Part shown: positions 12,274 to 26,200 of the stretch, piece after piece
Position numbering within the stretch: the stretch's first letter is position 1
Layout: every line of letters begins with the position of its first letter
From: Ananas comosus
Taxonomy: Eukaryota; Streptophyta; Magnoliopsida; Poales; Bromeliaceae
Reading direction: 5' to 3'
Length of the DNA: 64,000 nt
Assembly: GCF_001540865.1 (NCBI RefSeq)
Contig: NC_033621.1
Coordinates: 15,126,213-15,190,212, forward strand
Made by a program: the position numbers and the translations under genes
Notes under the pieces: model-generated
Seen by the model: only the letters and a program-made list of their open reading frames with translations
The model's database searches: none
Told to the model about the DNA's origin: nothing

Positions 12274-12530
12274 ACTGCGTACGGTACTCGAGTTCACGTA
12301 CCGGTACTCGGGTAGTTCCGGTACCCAGAGTCTAGTTCCTCAAAATCCGAACGTTGGATTTTCAAGATTTCTACAGCGTACCGGTACTCGGTTTCTGCTA
12401 TCGGAATAGCGGGAATAACTTTCGTTATCTCTGCTTATACTCCAAAACAAACGAGGCCTTGGTAAACAAGTAGAGAAGACGAGAGAATCACGCTGTAGGA
12501 ACCCTACAAACTATGCTTAGTTTTACTTTG

Positions 12531-12675
12531 TCATACTATGATTCAAAAAATTATATTTAATTATCTTGCGATGTAAAAAATATTCATTTTGCTACCCTAT
12601 TTGATAGTTAATTTTTTAGATAAGATAAAGATAACACCACAAGATAGTTAAGTATAATTTTTTGAACCATAAGAT
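12531..12675. repeat. Small fold-back (MITE-like) element
   Basis: The segment starting CATACTATGATTCAAAAAAT is followed about 100 bp later by a near inverse copy ending TTTTTTGAACCATAAGATAG. The arms are roughly 37 bp. No coding sequence. The rest of 12509-13533 is AT-rich and, apart from this, holds nothing I recognise. Confidence 0.5.
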
Positions 12676-13533
12676 AGGAATATAAAATGAGCTAAAGGGT
12701 CGAATTAAAAGTTTACCCAAAAACTAACTATACTAATTTTTCTCTCTCTCCCTCTCTCTTATTTATTAATGCATAAATTTATAATTAAATAAATAAAAAA
12801 ACAAAAAATTATAATTCTAAAGCAAGTAGCCATAAAAAAAATAAATTTAATCTGAACTTTAATTTATATAAAAAATTATTTGTAATCTGAAAATTAATTA
12901 TGGCATACAAATGAGCATATAAAAAAAAAAGAAGAAGAGATAATTGCATATGACTCCCTACAAAAGTGTCGAATAGCAAATATATCTCTACAAAATTTAA
13001 GTTATCTGATTTATCTGCTCAAAAGTCTTTCCATATGCAAATATATCTTTAATTTAGATAACCATGAGTTAGAAAAGTTAACCATAATTAGTTACGGAAT
13101 AAAATAACTTTTTTACTCCTTATGTATATAATATGTATTTTACTGTTAAGTCCCCTCATCTTTTTTTACCCTTTTCTCTTTATCCATGGCGACAAAGAGA
13201 CCTACGGTAGTGGCGACGTCGAAGGCAAGGCCCTCGGTTGCAACAAAAATAAGGTATGCCACACATGTCGCGGGGAAGGTGAAGAGAAAGAAAGAAAGAT
13301 AGCTTTTTGTATGGACATGTTTGTAAGGATAAAATAGTCATTTTATACATCCACCGTTAAAAAATTAACGATGAATCAAATAACAGGAATATATATGAAC
13401 AAACTAGAACTTTTTGATGAATATATTATAAATCAGAAGAATTTTAAAAGAATAAATTTGATAACTTAAATTTTTTATTTAAAGATACGTATGAAAATAA
13501 TTCTAAAAAAATAGAAAAGCAGAAAAAAAAAAG

Positions 13534-13887
13534 GGGTAAACTTCAAATACCCCCTGTGGTTTTGCACTTTCTCACTTTAGTACTATGTGGTTTAAAGTGT
13601 ATCAAGTTAGTATTCCGTGGTTTCATTTTTATTTTTTCGTCAGCTTCTCCGTTAATATTTTATTAAATTATATACAAAACACTTCAGATACCCTATCTAG
13701 GTTTATCAAATATTCACTTTAGTATCCTTTAGTTTTAATTTTATCACTAATTTAACGAAAAAAATTAGTGGAATCGATAATAAAAAGATAAAAATAAAAC
13801 TACATATACTAAATTAATATACTTTAAATTATAAGGTACTTAAAATGAGAAAGTGTGAAACTCCTAGGTGGTATTTGAAGTTTCCCA
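13534..13887. mobile_element. MITE family A, copy 1, next to the cyclophilin promoter
   Basis: The ends are inverted repeats: GGTAAACTTCAAATACC on the left, and on the right a sequence whose complement reads GGGAAACTTCAAATACCACC. Inside are internal repeats of the type CACTTTAGTAC...GTGGTTTAAAGTGTATCAAG. Related copies lie at 61181-61593 and 63798-63997. It ends about 190 bp before the cyclophilin ATG, so it occupies the proximal promoter. Confidence 0.68.
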
Positions 13888-14074
13888 AAAAAAAAGAGGA
13901 AAAGCTCTCTCCTCTAGCTAAGACTGGACTCTGGAGTACAGGTTTCTTTCCATTCTAGCTTCGACTGCTAGTCGCCCTTGTTCTGCCTCTTCTCAACTTC
14001 TGCTCTCTCTCTTTGTCTCTCTCTCTCTCGCTTGCTCTTCTGCCCTCTCGCTAACTCTCTGTCGCCGCTAGAAG
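13888..14074 (+). promoter_or_regulatory. 5' leader and core promoter region of the cyclophilin gene
   Basis: The sequence before the ATG is strongly pyrimidine-rich (CTCTCTCTTTGTCTCTCTCT around 14001-14030), the pyrimidine-patch style of many plant 5' leaders. I see no convincing TATA box close by, so the exact transcription start is unknown. Confidence 0.5.
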
Positions 14075-14146
14075 ATGTGGGGCAGCGCCGACGGCGGCCC
14101 TCCCGAGGTCACCCTGGAGACCTCCATGGGCCCCTTCACCGTCGAG
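14075..14146 (+). CDS. CYP18-2: Cyclophilin exon 1
   Basis: Codons 1-24, from the ATG at 14075 ([19 protein letters not shown]...) to GTC GAG, followed by the donor GTCTTC. GC-rich, as is common in grass-like first exons. Confidence 0.9.
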
Positions 14147-14172
14147 GTCTTCCTTCTCCTTTTCTCTACTCT

Positions 14173-14219
<47 letters not shown>

Positions 14220-17200
14220 TTATTATTTTCTCTCTCTCCTAACAAGAAGGGGAAAATCTGACGCAGATGTACTACAAGCACGCGCCGAAGACGTGCCGGA
14301 ACTTCATCGAGCTCTCCCGCAGAGGCTACTACGATAACGTCAAGTTCCACCGCATCATCAAGGTCCCTCTCTCCTCCTCCCCCCCCTGATGAACAGAGAA
14401 CCCCTAAACTATGGGCCATTTTGAAATAGACACCCTTTCATCCATAAATTGTTTTGATTTGAGTTGTTTTTCTAGATTTATTTCGGCATTCGTCGCGATT
14501 AACAACTCCGTTTGCTATCAATCGCTGATCATTAACAAACTTTCTAGTTTTGTCGGTTGCCGAAGCGCTAAAAACAGTGTAGTCAAGAGAATCTGCAAGT
14601 TTATTGAAATAATAATGTCCAATTAATAGAAGAAACAGTTGAATGGCCTATTTCGAAATGGCCTGTAGTTGAGGGAGTCCTGTGTGTTTTTACCTTGCTT
14701 TTATATTATTTTTACTAATAATTAGTAGGATTACTGGACCAGGATTTCATAGTGCAAGGCGGAGATCCGACGGGAACAGGAAGGGGCGGCGAGTCCATCT
14801 ATGGGTGAGCGAAATTGCCATATTTCCCTTTTAATCTTACGAACAAATGAAGGTGGAAACACCACTTGTTTTTGATGTCGATGTACTTCGGCTTTTGAAT
14901 AAAATAGAAGTTCAAGTTGTTACTTGTATAAAAATGTTTGATATCTACATTGAGGATCAAATTTTTGTTCAGACTTTGTAAGTGTCTGCGAATGATATTT
15001 TTTTTTTTTTTTTTCTTCTAATTTTCGTATGGCCATGTACCTTTCAGTTAAAAACCTAATTTTGGAGTAATTATTTGCCTATTCCATGAATCATTATTCA
15101 TTAGTGGGATATATTTGTACTGTAAATGCAACTGTAGACAAGCCCAAAAATTCCATATGATCTGCTGTTGTTGTACCTAAATGCCACAATTGGATATACT
15201 GATGAAGGCCTAGTCGCTACATCTCGACCTATGCGAAATTTGGACATAGGTCGACATGCTCTAGTTGGATGGAGTAATTCTACATTGATGGCAATCTGAC
15301 TTATACACTCATGCCCTAACAAAATGAGAAACTTCTATACGTTGTGGGTATTCTCTCCATCCCATGTCTGAAGTAACAAGATTTGCAAGTGCAACTTTCA
15401 ACTATATGCAAGCAAACAAGTGAACAACATATCATAAATATGGCGCTCTTTACTACATACTGTCGATGGGATAGATGTAGATATAATTATTGTATATCCA
15501 ACTGGATGTGTCTTCGATACACTGTATTAAGAAGTTCATCCAACCAAAACCACTCCTTTGAACAGCGGTTGGTTTTGGGAATGTTTATCGCTTCTTTTCT
15601 TTTTTTCTTTCGGTTGATTTTGAAGCTTTGCATTGGATATGTGCAGGCCGAAGTTTGAGGATGAAATAAAGCCAGAGCTGAAGCACACAGGAGCTGGGAT
15701 TATATCAATGGCGAATGCTGGTCCTAACACAAATGGCAGCCAGTTCTTTATCACCCTAGCACCTTGTCAATCACTAGATGGTAAGTTTGCTACTTGGTCC
15801 ATTTGCTGGTACAGTGTGATTTGTTATTGTGGTTATTTCTTATTTGTCATTAAATAGCTGCAGCAAGGTCTTTCTTTACGGAGGTGTTCAGGAACTTTTT
15901 ATTTATTTGATTAAGGTTGTCTTAAAACTGCACGGCATGATTGCCTGAAAATCCATCAAGTAATAATAGCACTAGTACATAACGGTCATTTATAGATGCC
16001 CAATACTGCTCTTCTTTAATGTATCTTTAATTCAATTTGGGTGTAGCATAAGATTTTTGTTGTCTTCTATTTTGCTGCTTATACAACACTTTCACTAAAA
16101 TGCTTGAGTTGCAGTGATATGATTCAATCACCATGTTATTACTGATAGTTAGAGTTTAATCAATTGCTTCATTGACTTATACCATCCTACCTTTTCTTAT
16201 ATGGATCTCCTAGCAAAGTGACTTGTTAAAAAAGACTACTGAATATGAGATTTTATCAGTATTTTTTACATGTTGAATTGTCTTTATTTAAATCCCTAGT
16301 GTTTTAAGTCGATCGTTACAGACAATCCTTAGGGAGCATTTGGATCACGTTATCTAAGATTACTATGTATTAAAAGATTAAGGGGAATTTTATTAGTAAT
16401 GAGATTAATAGGAAATGTATATTCTTGCATTTGATTCGCACAGTTATCTCATTGAAAATTACTAGGATTGTAAAATTACTGTGTTTGGTTTAAGAGTAAA
16501 ATTCCAATAATGCAGACAATAACAACTATGATTTTCCACAATTACCCTTATGCGACTGGTCGATTTGAATATGCTGATTACACATATGCATTATTGGAAC
16601 AAGTTCTAGATGAGGTTGGTGAGAAATTTGTGGTACAGGTAGTATCGAGCAGCGGTGAAAACTTCAAGAAAGTTGGCAAACTACTGATGCAAAGGCAACC
16701 GCACTTATTTTGGACTCTTTTTGCAGCGCATTGCATCAACTTAACAATGTCTGCCTTCGGTGAGATAAATTGGGTGAAGAAGATTGTAGATACTACACAA
16801 AGTGTATCCAAATATCTATATAATCATTTTTGGGTCCATGCTCTAGTGGAGAAATTCACTGGACGAGAGCTCATACGTCCTGGTATCACACGATTTGCCA
16901 CAAATTTTTTCGTCTCTAAAAAGTATCCTTCAAAATAAAAATGGTTTAAAATCCATAAATCCATATTTGCATCAAATGAATGGCAAACATTTCGTTATGC
17001 CTCCACGGCTGATAGAAATTCGATTGAGCAAATAATTCTATCCACCAAATTTTGGAGTTATGTGAGAATCAGTGGATAATATGCAAGAACAAGCAACTCT
17101 GGGTGAAGAATCCCAAAATCCTGTAGATGAATCTAATGCAGAACTTGAGCATCTTATGCTAGGACATGGACATGGACATGGTCGGCATGTTGTACTCAAA

Positions 17201-20200
17201 GTCAATTCAGAAAAGAGAAGACATTGTCTACTGCAAAAAACCTTCAACAATGGTCGAAAGTGGTAAGGATAAAGAAAGTATGACATTAGTGCAGCTGATG
17301 CACTTCGCTTGATGTTGACAACGATACATCAACACCATGTCACCAACAAATTCTGGATTACCACGATTCAACTATGTGTAGTGATGATTATGACACCACC
17401 AATAGTAGTGGGATGGTGGCGAATTCATTACACCAACACAACAAAAGGGTGGAGGTGGTCTTATATTTACTGAAGAGCAAATTTACATTCATGCCACTCA
17501 AGATACGGATCATGAGTCTCGACCATGTTAAATATCTGGAGTGATACATGATCATAAAAGAAGTAATAGATCCCCATAACAAAATTATGGGGAGATAAGA
17601 GAGGGTTTAGAAGTGGTGTCAACTGGATTCCCATGAACGGATGACGATATGTGATCACAATTTGATAGTACTTCGATATCATCGTATTCCTCATATCAAC
17701 ATGGTTTTTATAGAGAGAGATACAATTACGATGCTGATGCATACTCTATGTTCGACTATTTCACTGCATCAATTCATGGCACTGAGAATGAATCTCCATC
17801 TATCTTGCATCAATTAGTGCAGCAATCACTCGGTTACTATCCATCCATACCTTCATATAGTGAAAGCTCATATGGTGAATCTATATCCACTATTACATAT
17901 AAACATAGTGTTTACACTACATACCCACATTACGATTCTCCGATTCCATACCATCCTTATCTTTATGATGTTGCAGTCTATATAACAGTACAAGTGACTA
18001 TTGTCCATTATATCCACGATCCAGTTGCATATACAGATTACGTACAACGATACAATGAGATGTACTAGCAATATATGACTTTCTCACAGTACTAGCAATA
18101 TTTATATCAAAATTGTCAAATAAATCTTTTATCTGCAAATAACAATATGTCATATGATCCATTGCGACGATCTATGCAGAACTAAGTAGTTATCTCTCTG
18201 TGAAGATATAAATTTAAATAATTATTGTATTTGTGAATTTTATTATTGTATTTTAATTTTTATTTTCTATGAGCAATAGTTGTACTTTACATATAAAAAA
18301 ATGTACCACTATATTAACTTATGAGTATAATAAGCTATACATAGTCAATATTCATAATTATTTAACTAAACATTTCAAAATAATATTATAAAAGCTTAAT
18401 GGAACCAAAAAAATTAAAATAAGCCTATACCATAGCGTCCCATTAGAAGGGCATGCATATTTATTAGCACACAATCGTACCACGTGTCGACACGGAGGTG
18501 TGCCTGTATCGTACCATGCCAGACAACCATCGGCACGCTTTCGCCCAAAGCTGCTTGTTTTTGCACATTACCACACTAATTTTGAGACCTCTCCATATTC
18601 TCCTTAACCCAATTTCTTCATCACTAACTCTTGCTTCCTCAACAATAATTTTGAATGGTCGTTAAGAATCTCCAGATTTATCGAGCAATTGGTCCTCTTG
18701 ATTCTCTGTCTTGTAGGCAATCAAGTATGGGGTCTAATTCATCATCGATAAAGCTTGCATCTAAGAGATTATAAGTGTTTAATTTCTTTTCCTTATCATA
18801 CTCCTCTTGCATGCATCTTAAACGGAACCTCATATTATAGTGGACATAAACTAGCTTCTCTAATCGAGCATATGCTAATTGGTTACGCACTTAAGGTATG
18901 TATCAGTGCGAATGTACTTCAATTGCGTTCACATCTGTTAGACGTGGTCATTTGAGATAAAGCACGTACAACAACCTTCTTTAAATGCTTTGCTGATCCA
19001 CCGTATTGTAGTCACCACTCAACTGTCCAACTAAAAATTAAAATTATAACAAATTAGGTTTACCGTTAAATATAAAATGTCTAAAATTATTGAGTTACTT
19101 ACTGAGATCGGTATTGTGTCTCCCGTTAATTGCACCCGTTTTGCCCAAAGTTCCCGAGAATTCACCAAATATATTTTTTCCGTTATTATGATATTATAAT
19201 AATGAGCAATCAGCATATTAATATATAATAAATTAATAATATATTGAAAAAGCTATTGTACCTCATTTATGTCAAGAGCGGATTGTTAAGGATTTCTCTA
19301 GGTTGGCGGATTTCATTTTGTGCTCAATTTTTCATAGTGGATTGTTTCGTGTGATCGGTCCCGTAGGTTTTTTACTCCGAGTTGGAGTTTTTTCACGTAA
19401 AATTTTGGTGTGTCGGTTTTATTTTTTCGCACTTGATTTTTATTTTGCATCGAGATTTTTGTTTTGTCGTTCACACAACTCCAAAATTTGGTAGACAAAA
19501 TTATTTGCTCAATCAATTTTTCGATTTTTCATCAGTCGTGGAAGCATAACGAGATGTTTGCCATTCATTTGATGCAAATATGGACTTTAAACTATTTTTA
19601 TTTTGAAGGATATTTTTTGGAGGCGAAAAAATTTGTGGCAAATCGTGTGATACTATGAAGTAAGAGCTCTCGTTCAGTGAATTTCTCCATTAAAGCATGG
19701 ACCCAAAGATGATTATATAGATATTTAGATACATGTTGTGCAATATTTACACTCTTCTTCACCCGATTTATCTCACCGAATTCAGACACCATTAGGTTGC
19801 TGCAATGCACTGCACAAGGAGTCCAAAATAAGTGCTGATGCCTTTGCAGCAGTAGTTTGCCATGAGGTTTCCACCATTGTCTGATACTAGTTGTATTCCA
19901 AATTTCTCACCAACCTCACCTAGAACTTGCTCCAATAATGCATATGTGTAATCAGCATCTTCAAATTGACCGAGTTGTGGAAAGCCACCTTGCCATTGCA
20001 ATAAATTAAAAACATTTATGATGCTCATTTTTGTTGGTCCTATCCAACTATCATACATCAAGGTAACACCATACATCTCCCGTTGTTGTTTGAAATTTTT
20101 TACCCATGCATGAATATCTTTGACCTTCGTGTCAAGGTATTTGTCGCTGATCTCATACGGTGGTTGGGGGTTCAACTCTTGGACCCTTCTTTTGTACGAT

Positions 20201-23200
20201 AGTGATCATTGATCTATAATATGGATTGCTTGTTGCATGGGAAGGAACGTGACTAAAGTAAAAAAGAACTTTAACATTGCTCGACCAAGTCTCATTTTTT
20301 AATCTTTGTTTAGCATTTTATTTATGCGTTGTTGTTGAGCATCTAGGCCGAGAAATGTCAGTGGGTCTATATCTATAATTTGGAGCTTTTCCACCTTTTT
20401 CTTTTGGCCTTTTTTTTAATATGTCGAACAAGCAGCCAACAGAACCACTTCGAGCTAAACCTAATGGTGCAGAGCCAAGCCCAGACTCACAATTGGCATC
20501 AAACTAAGAGGGAAATTGTGCTGTCTTTGGACCATCTTGTTTCCGTTTTTCTTCTAGAGATGCTTCCATGACAGCTCTAATATCATCATCTAGTTCATCA
20601 TTTGTACCTTCATATGGGTCAACAGGGGATACTCAATTGCTTGTTTATTTAGTTTATTTCAATCGTCCCTTGCTTTCTTTTTCTTTTACTATTTTTGTAG
20701 ATTCTAATTTAGTTTTCATTGTATATCTTTTCTACTGAGGAACTTTTTAAAGTATTTCGCTATTTTAGAAAAACTCCTAACGATATGTTTCTTTAGGCAG
20801 GTGACAACCACCTATTCCAACCATATTATAGTAATTACACTTTCAATGAAATATGTTCTCACCAACGATTTGTCATTACTGTCAACCATAATCTTCTATC
20901 TTTTAGGTGGCATGATGATCCACACAACTTTTTTTTTACATAAAGACAACTATCGTAAAATCCATTTAAGAAAATTAGAAAAAAAAACAACATAATGAGA
21001 AAATCATATTTATCAACTTTAAAAATTCTTTTGATTTTATCATTTTTTTCAGAATTTTAAAAGTTATAAAATTATTTTTTCTCAAAATTTTTCAAGATCC
21101 ATATATTGATCGCCGAGGGATTATATGATGACTAGAGCAAACAGAATAGGACAGCAATTACACCGATAATTTTTTTAATTTTGATTTTTTAAAAAATATT
21201 TATTAAAAATTTGAAGAAAATATTTTTTTTTCAAAATGTTGAGAAAAATTGTTAGAATTGATTATGTTTTAAAATTCTTTTGATTTTATCTTTCTTTTCT
21301 TGGAATTTGAAAAATTATAAAATTTGAAATTAGAGAAATATTTTTTCTCAAAATTTTAATGAATATTGGCAAGATTGATCCATATTGATTCGACGAGAGA
21401 TTGCATGATAGTTAGATTAACTATAATAGGACCGCAATTGCTTCTGGTATATAAGCTTGATTGGGCTAGACATAATAACTGGGCTTAAGCATTTTGGGCT
21501 GGTGGTTTGGGCCTAGCGAATTATTATTGCTAGCGGGTCGGATCGTTACATTTGGTATCAGAGCCAGTTCACAAGCCGGAAGTGTGAGATGAGTCTTGGC
21601 TGAGCCAGGGTCGGTGATTGACAGGCTAAAGCTAGGGTCGGAATGACAAAGGCTAGCAAGACAAGTCTCACATCGCCTGGTGATCTTGGGCTGTGTATGT
21701 TTAGAGCTGATGAGGACGTCAGGGTCTAAATGGGGGGAGTCTGTGATACCCCAATAGTCCCACATCGAAAAATTGTTAGATCTATCTGTAAAAATTTAGC
21801 AATAAATTATATGACAAATAAATTAAACAAATTCAAGTATCAACTGATTTAATTTAGCTTTTAATTTTATCAGTATTTTCAATTTTCTAAATCCAAAAAT
21901 AGAATTTTCAAGGTAAAAGTATTTTTGTCTTAAATCTCATATAAAATACTAGATCTATTCAAAATAATTAAAAATTTGATTATATAATAATTAAATCAAG
22001 TAGATCTATTTTCAACTTTTTGTAAACCATTGATAAAAAATTGCCTAATTTTATATTTCTTCAAAAAAAGAGCTTTACAAATTAGAAATATTGAAAATAT
22101 ATAAACTAAAATTTAAATTATAATTTTCTTTTTTACTTAATAAGTAGATCTTTGATTTGCTATTTCTTTATCTTTTTTTCAAGAGCGAAGCAATGAAAGA
22201 AGAAAAAAAAGGGAGTGAAAAATAGGAAGAAAAAATTGAGGACAATATGTAAGAAGAAAGGGAAATCGACCACAATAAAAGGTGGCACGAGTGGCATAGT
22301 GCCGCTATTCCCGTTTGGGTATCGTGCTGTCTCGCGTGATGCTCAAAAAGTTATTGTGAGACTCCAGATAGTTTTATGTATAAGATATAATAGGCTAAAT
22401 CTCTTAATCCGACTATAATATTTTGGGTGGTGGTTAGGCCCAAGAGGTTAATGTAGCAGGAATTAAGGTTGAAATTTTCTTTCAATGACGCCTGTGAGAT
22501 TGGCTTTTTACTGATCTAGGCAATTCTTAGTAAAATTTGACATCTTACTAATTCTCCTATTTAACTTTTTACTCACTGTCATAAAATCATTTTGTGGCTA
22601 AATTTAGTGGTTCGAGTTGAGAGCATATACATAATGTACTCTCAGACCAAATTTTTGCTAGCTATCAATGTGTTGACATGTTATTGTAAAATCCTTGCAA
22701 GATAATATCATCGTAACTGTTCAAATAGAGCTAAGAATAATATGGTACTAGTATATCTATATAAGAGAGAGAGAGAGAGAGAGCGCACGCAAAGCTAGAA
22801 TACTTTCGATAGTAAAGGAAATGGTGTTTACTATCTACTTTTTGACCCTTGGATGCCTTGGGTTTAGTGGTGGTAGGTAGAATAGTATTTGATCCGAGGG
22901 CTAAAAACTAGATAGCAAACACTATTCATCTGCTATCAAAATTAGCATAGATGACTATATAGATATGTAGCACAAAGTCCGACCACTATACTTTTATGAG
23001 TACGACCGCTTTCGTACTCACAAGTCGTTTTTGATGATATAGTTTTTGAATCGATGATGCATACCATTAGATGTAATTTACAGCATTTAAACATTCTAGA
23101 AAGCAATTTTTATAATTTTTGGATATCATGTACCTTACTATCAAAAGGCCTCAAAATAGACAATTTTAACAGTTTGTACGGGACGTTTCCTAGTTTAACG

Positions 23201-26200
23201 ATGGAGAAGAATTGAAATTGGTTGAATTTTTTATGGAAAATCTATTCACTATTTAGATCAAGGTCAATAACTTCAATATTGAATTGAAGAACGCGATCCA
23301 CTATTTTTAGGAGGCTGTTCGATTTTGTTCATTTTATACCTTCTTGATGGACTCTATTATGATTTTGAGAATTATGAAATTTGGTTTCGAGGTACTTCCA
23401 ATTCTCTGGATCATATTGAACTGTATGGATCATCAAATTGGAAGCTTTATCATCAAAAATAACTTATGACTATGAAGGCCTCCGTATTCATAATAGTATA
23501 GTAGCTCTACTCACATAAAGAGTCCAGATGGGATATTTTTAAAAGCACCAAATGCTTAGTGCTATTAACTTTTTGGCCCTTGGACCAACTTCTTGGCCCT
23601 TGGATCAAGCCTTTCTGCCATTGGATCAAAAGTCAATGAGAGGGCATACTCAATCACTGTAGTGTTCACTTTAGAGTATAGATGGAGCTCTCATGTTACA
23701 ATATGTGCTCCAGTAACACTCGAGGAATGCAATGATAAGTCAATTCCTTTAACATGGCTGAGTATGTCATGGTGGTTTGGCTTAGCATCTTTATTAACAT
23801 CTAAATCCTCGAATTCTATTTTGTCTAGATTGGACTTTCTTTCCTGCTACAAGAGCACTTCTGAAAAACTTCACGTGATGTACTGAAAGATGCTCATTCA
23901 AAATGGAAATTGCTACTGGAGTTAAACTACCACGAAGCTTATGTGGATCAACATGAAAGATGGTTGAGACTTTCTCGCGTCTTATCCCCTATAGAGAATT
24001 ATGCAAAAGGGTTGATTTTGTACATTAGCAACAGAAGGGAAATATTACGCACGACTACTGCATAGTTGTATAGGGACTGTAATGACAGCTTCCAATTGAG
24101 TCAGATATGTTCATAGCACTGGCCATTAGTTGCAGTATGTATGTTGTGTATTGTGGTTTCTTTATCCCTCTCATTTAAAGCGTCTTGGACGTTTAATTAT
24201 TGGACACTAGTACGAAAATTTTTGAAGCTTAGTCTTGCGCTATGAGGTCCAAACCGGTTTGTTATTCCACTATGGGAATGATTGTATTCATGTTATTCCA
24301 CTATGGGAATGATTGTATATGCCAGCTTCCAATCTGCCAAGTTTAGACATTACATAATAGGTTTTCGACAGATGAAGTATAACAGGGTTTGCGATATTTC
24401 TGTTTCAAGTATCATGTATATGATAAATGATAAACTAAAGCAACGGCTATAGCCTTTGGAGAAATGTTTGAAATTTTTCTATGAACATAAGGTGAGTCAT
24501 ATTAAATTTAATTGATAATGTTTCGAGCAGTTGTTTTTTGTAGTTTTCTTGTGATCTGGTAGGTACCCCTGCAAGGTGGTTTTCTTTGAAGAGCTATTGA
24601 ATATGATACCTGACAATTTTATTGTAACTAGTAGGGATGGTATTTTTTCCCTCTGACCTTGGTCGTAATTTACCAGACAATTATATTGTAACCACATAAT
24701 ATATTATTATGTAGGTTGTAATTTATCTATAAATTTAGAATGCTAACTTTGATGCCTTTATTAAATTTTTTAATTTAACCAAATATTTTTATTATATAAT
24801 TTTTTTTCTGTACACTATATCAGTTAAATAATATTTGATTGCTATACATTTTAGTAATTTGATGTGTTGTACGTAATAATTTGACAATGACTAAAAAATG
24901 AACTTAATAATTGGATTAAATTTAAACTAATTTGAATTGAAATTAAATTAAATTTAATTAAATTTTAAATAAAAAATTAGTTTAGTTTATTCTTAAAGAA
25001 TTTGCAGGATCCCTCTAGGATGTGGATCCCCCTGGTTTGTTGGCGGGGACGTGGGCCCTATCCCGCAGATGAGGAGGGCTGGAGGAGGAAGCGGCCCCCT
25101 ATCCCTGCCTTGCCCTGTTGCCATCCCTAGTAACTAGGGCCATTGTTAATTGGATGGGAGCTTGAGTGTCGAGTCATTAGTAATGGTATATGATTGTTAT
25201 GAAAGTTTTGAGGAGCCCAAGGATCTATCTAGATTGTATCTATCACCTAGAGGGGGGTGAATGGGTGAAAGGCCAAAAATCACAAATCTCGATGCAATAA
25301 AAATAAATGCGGAAAATAAAAAGCACACTGAGATTTACGTGGGAAAACTCCAACTTGGAGAAAAACTCACGGGACCAACACGCGAAAAAACAATTCACTA
25401 AGATAAAAGATTACAAGGTTATTCATACTTAAAGTAGTCCGGAGTTGGCAAGGAGAAAAACCCACGGGACCAACACGCGAAAAAATAATTCACTAAGAGA
25501 AAAGATTACAAGGTGATTCATACTTAAAGTAGTGCTGAAAATGAATTGTTTTGCCCTGTTAGGTCCTATGTGTTGGCAAGTTTCGTGGGTCGAGTCGAAG
25601 TCTTGAAGTAGTTCGGAGCGGAGTATTGAAGATTGGAGAATCCAAGACTTCGAAGAATCGGAAAGGACGCAAAACACGCAAACCTTGAATCACGATGCTT
25701 AGGTAAGCTTTAAATTTTGTTTATGGTGATTCATACTTAATTATAGATTTTAGAATCATGTTTTCAAGTTGTAATTGATTAGAAAGTTTCTAAGAGCTTG
25801 TAAAACTCGAAACAATGTATTTTCAGCGAAAATTGCATTGTTGTACCGGTACAAGGGTTTTGCTGTACCGGTACAGACATCGGCTATTAACGCAGGGTTT
25901 TACAATGGTTGTTCCGGTACAACCATCACGGCTGTACCGGTACAAGCCCTGTTCCGGAACAAGCTGAAGTCTGTTCAGGGTACAGAAGCTTCGCCAGGAA
26001 AACTCTTTCCGGTCATAGCTGTACCCTGAACAGCTGGCACCTGTCTACCGGTTACAAAGGTGCGAATATGAGAAAGAAACGTTTCTAATTTACTCACGGT
26101 ATTATTCTAAGTCTATAAATAAGCTATTTTGGGCGTTCCTAATGTCTCTTAAGCAATATAGAATAATGTTTCGAGAAACCCTAAGAGGGCCTGGATTGTC

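Larger units (their letters stand above)
9285..12508 (-). repeat. Long 5' LTR of the second Gypsy element
   Basis: It begins TGTCACGCCCCGG next to the primer site and probably ends CCCTACA at 12508, giving a TG...CA LTR of about 3.2 kb. The outer boundary is inferred from the CA end, since no second LTR is in the window. Its layout resembles the LTR of the first element: a TGTCACGCC start, a CTCAGTGGGT motif near 9708, and ACCGGT palindromes close to the outer end (12300, 12380). It contains a duplicated 75-bp block with an N, a 58-bp tandem duplication and a solo TRIM LTR. I see no gene in it. Confidence 0.68.

Noticed and set aside
13122..13337. Short plus-strand frame upstream of the cyclophilin
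   Set aside because: Hydrophobic start but no conserved feature; lies in AT-rich intergenic DNA.
13978..14337. Plus-strand frame of 119 codons across exon 1, intron 1 and exon 2
   Set aside because: Wrong frame for the cyclophilin exons and passes through the CT microsatellite; the spliced model explains the region.
17748..18068. Tyrosine-rich frame considered as a separate small gene
   Set aside because: It fits the low-complexity tail of the hAT transposase directly upstream and has no start context of its own.
23593..23886. Plus-strand frame of 97 codons in intron 4
   Set aside because: No similarity I recognise, no splice context, AT-rich repeat surroundings; too weak to call a gene.
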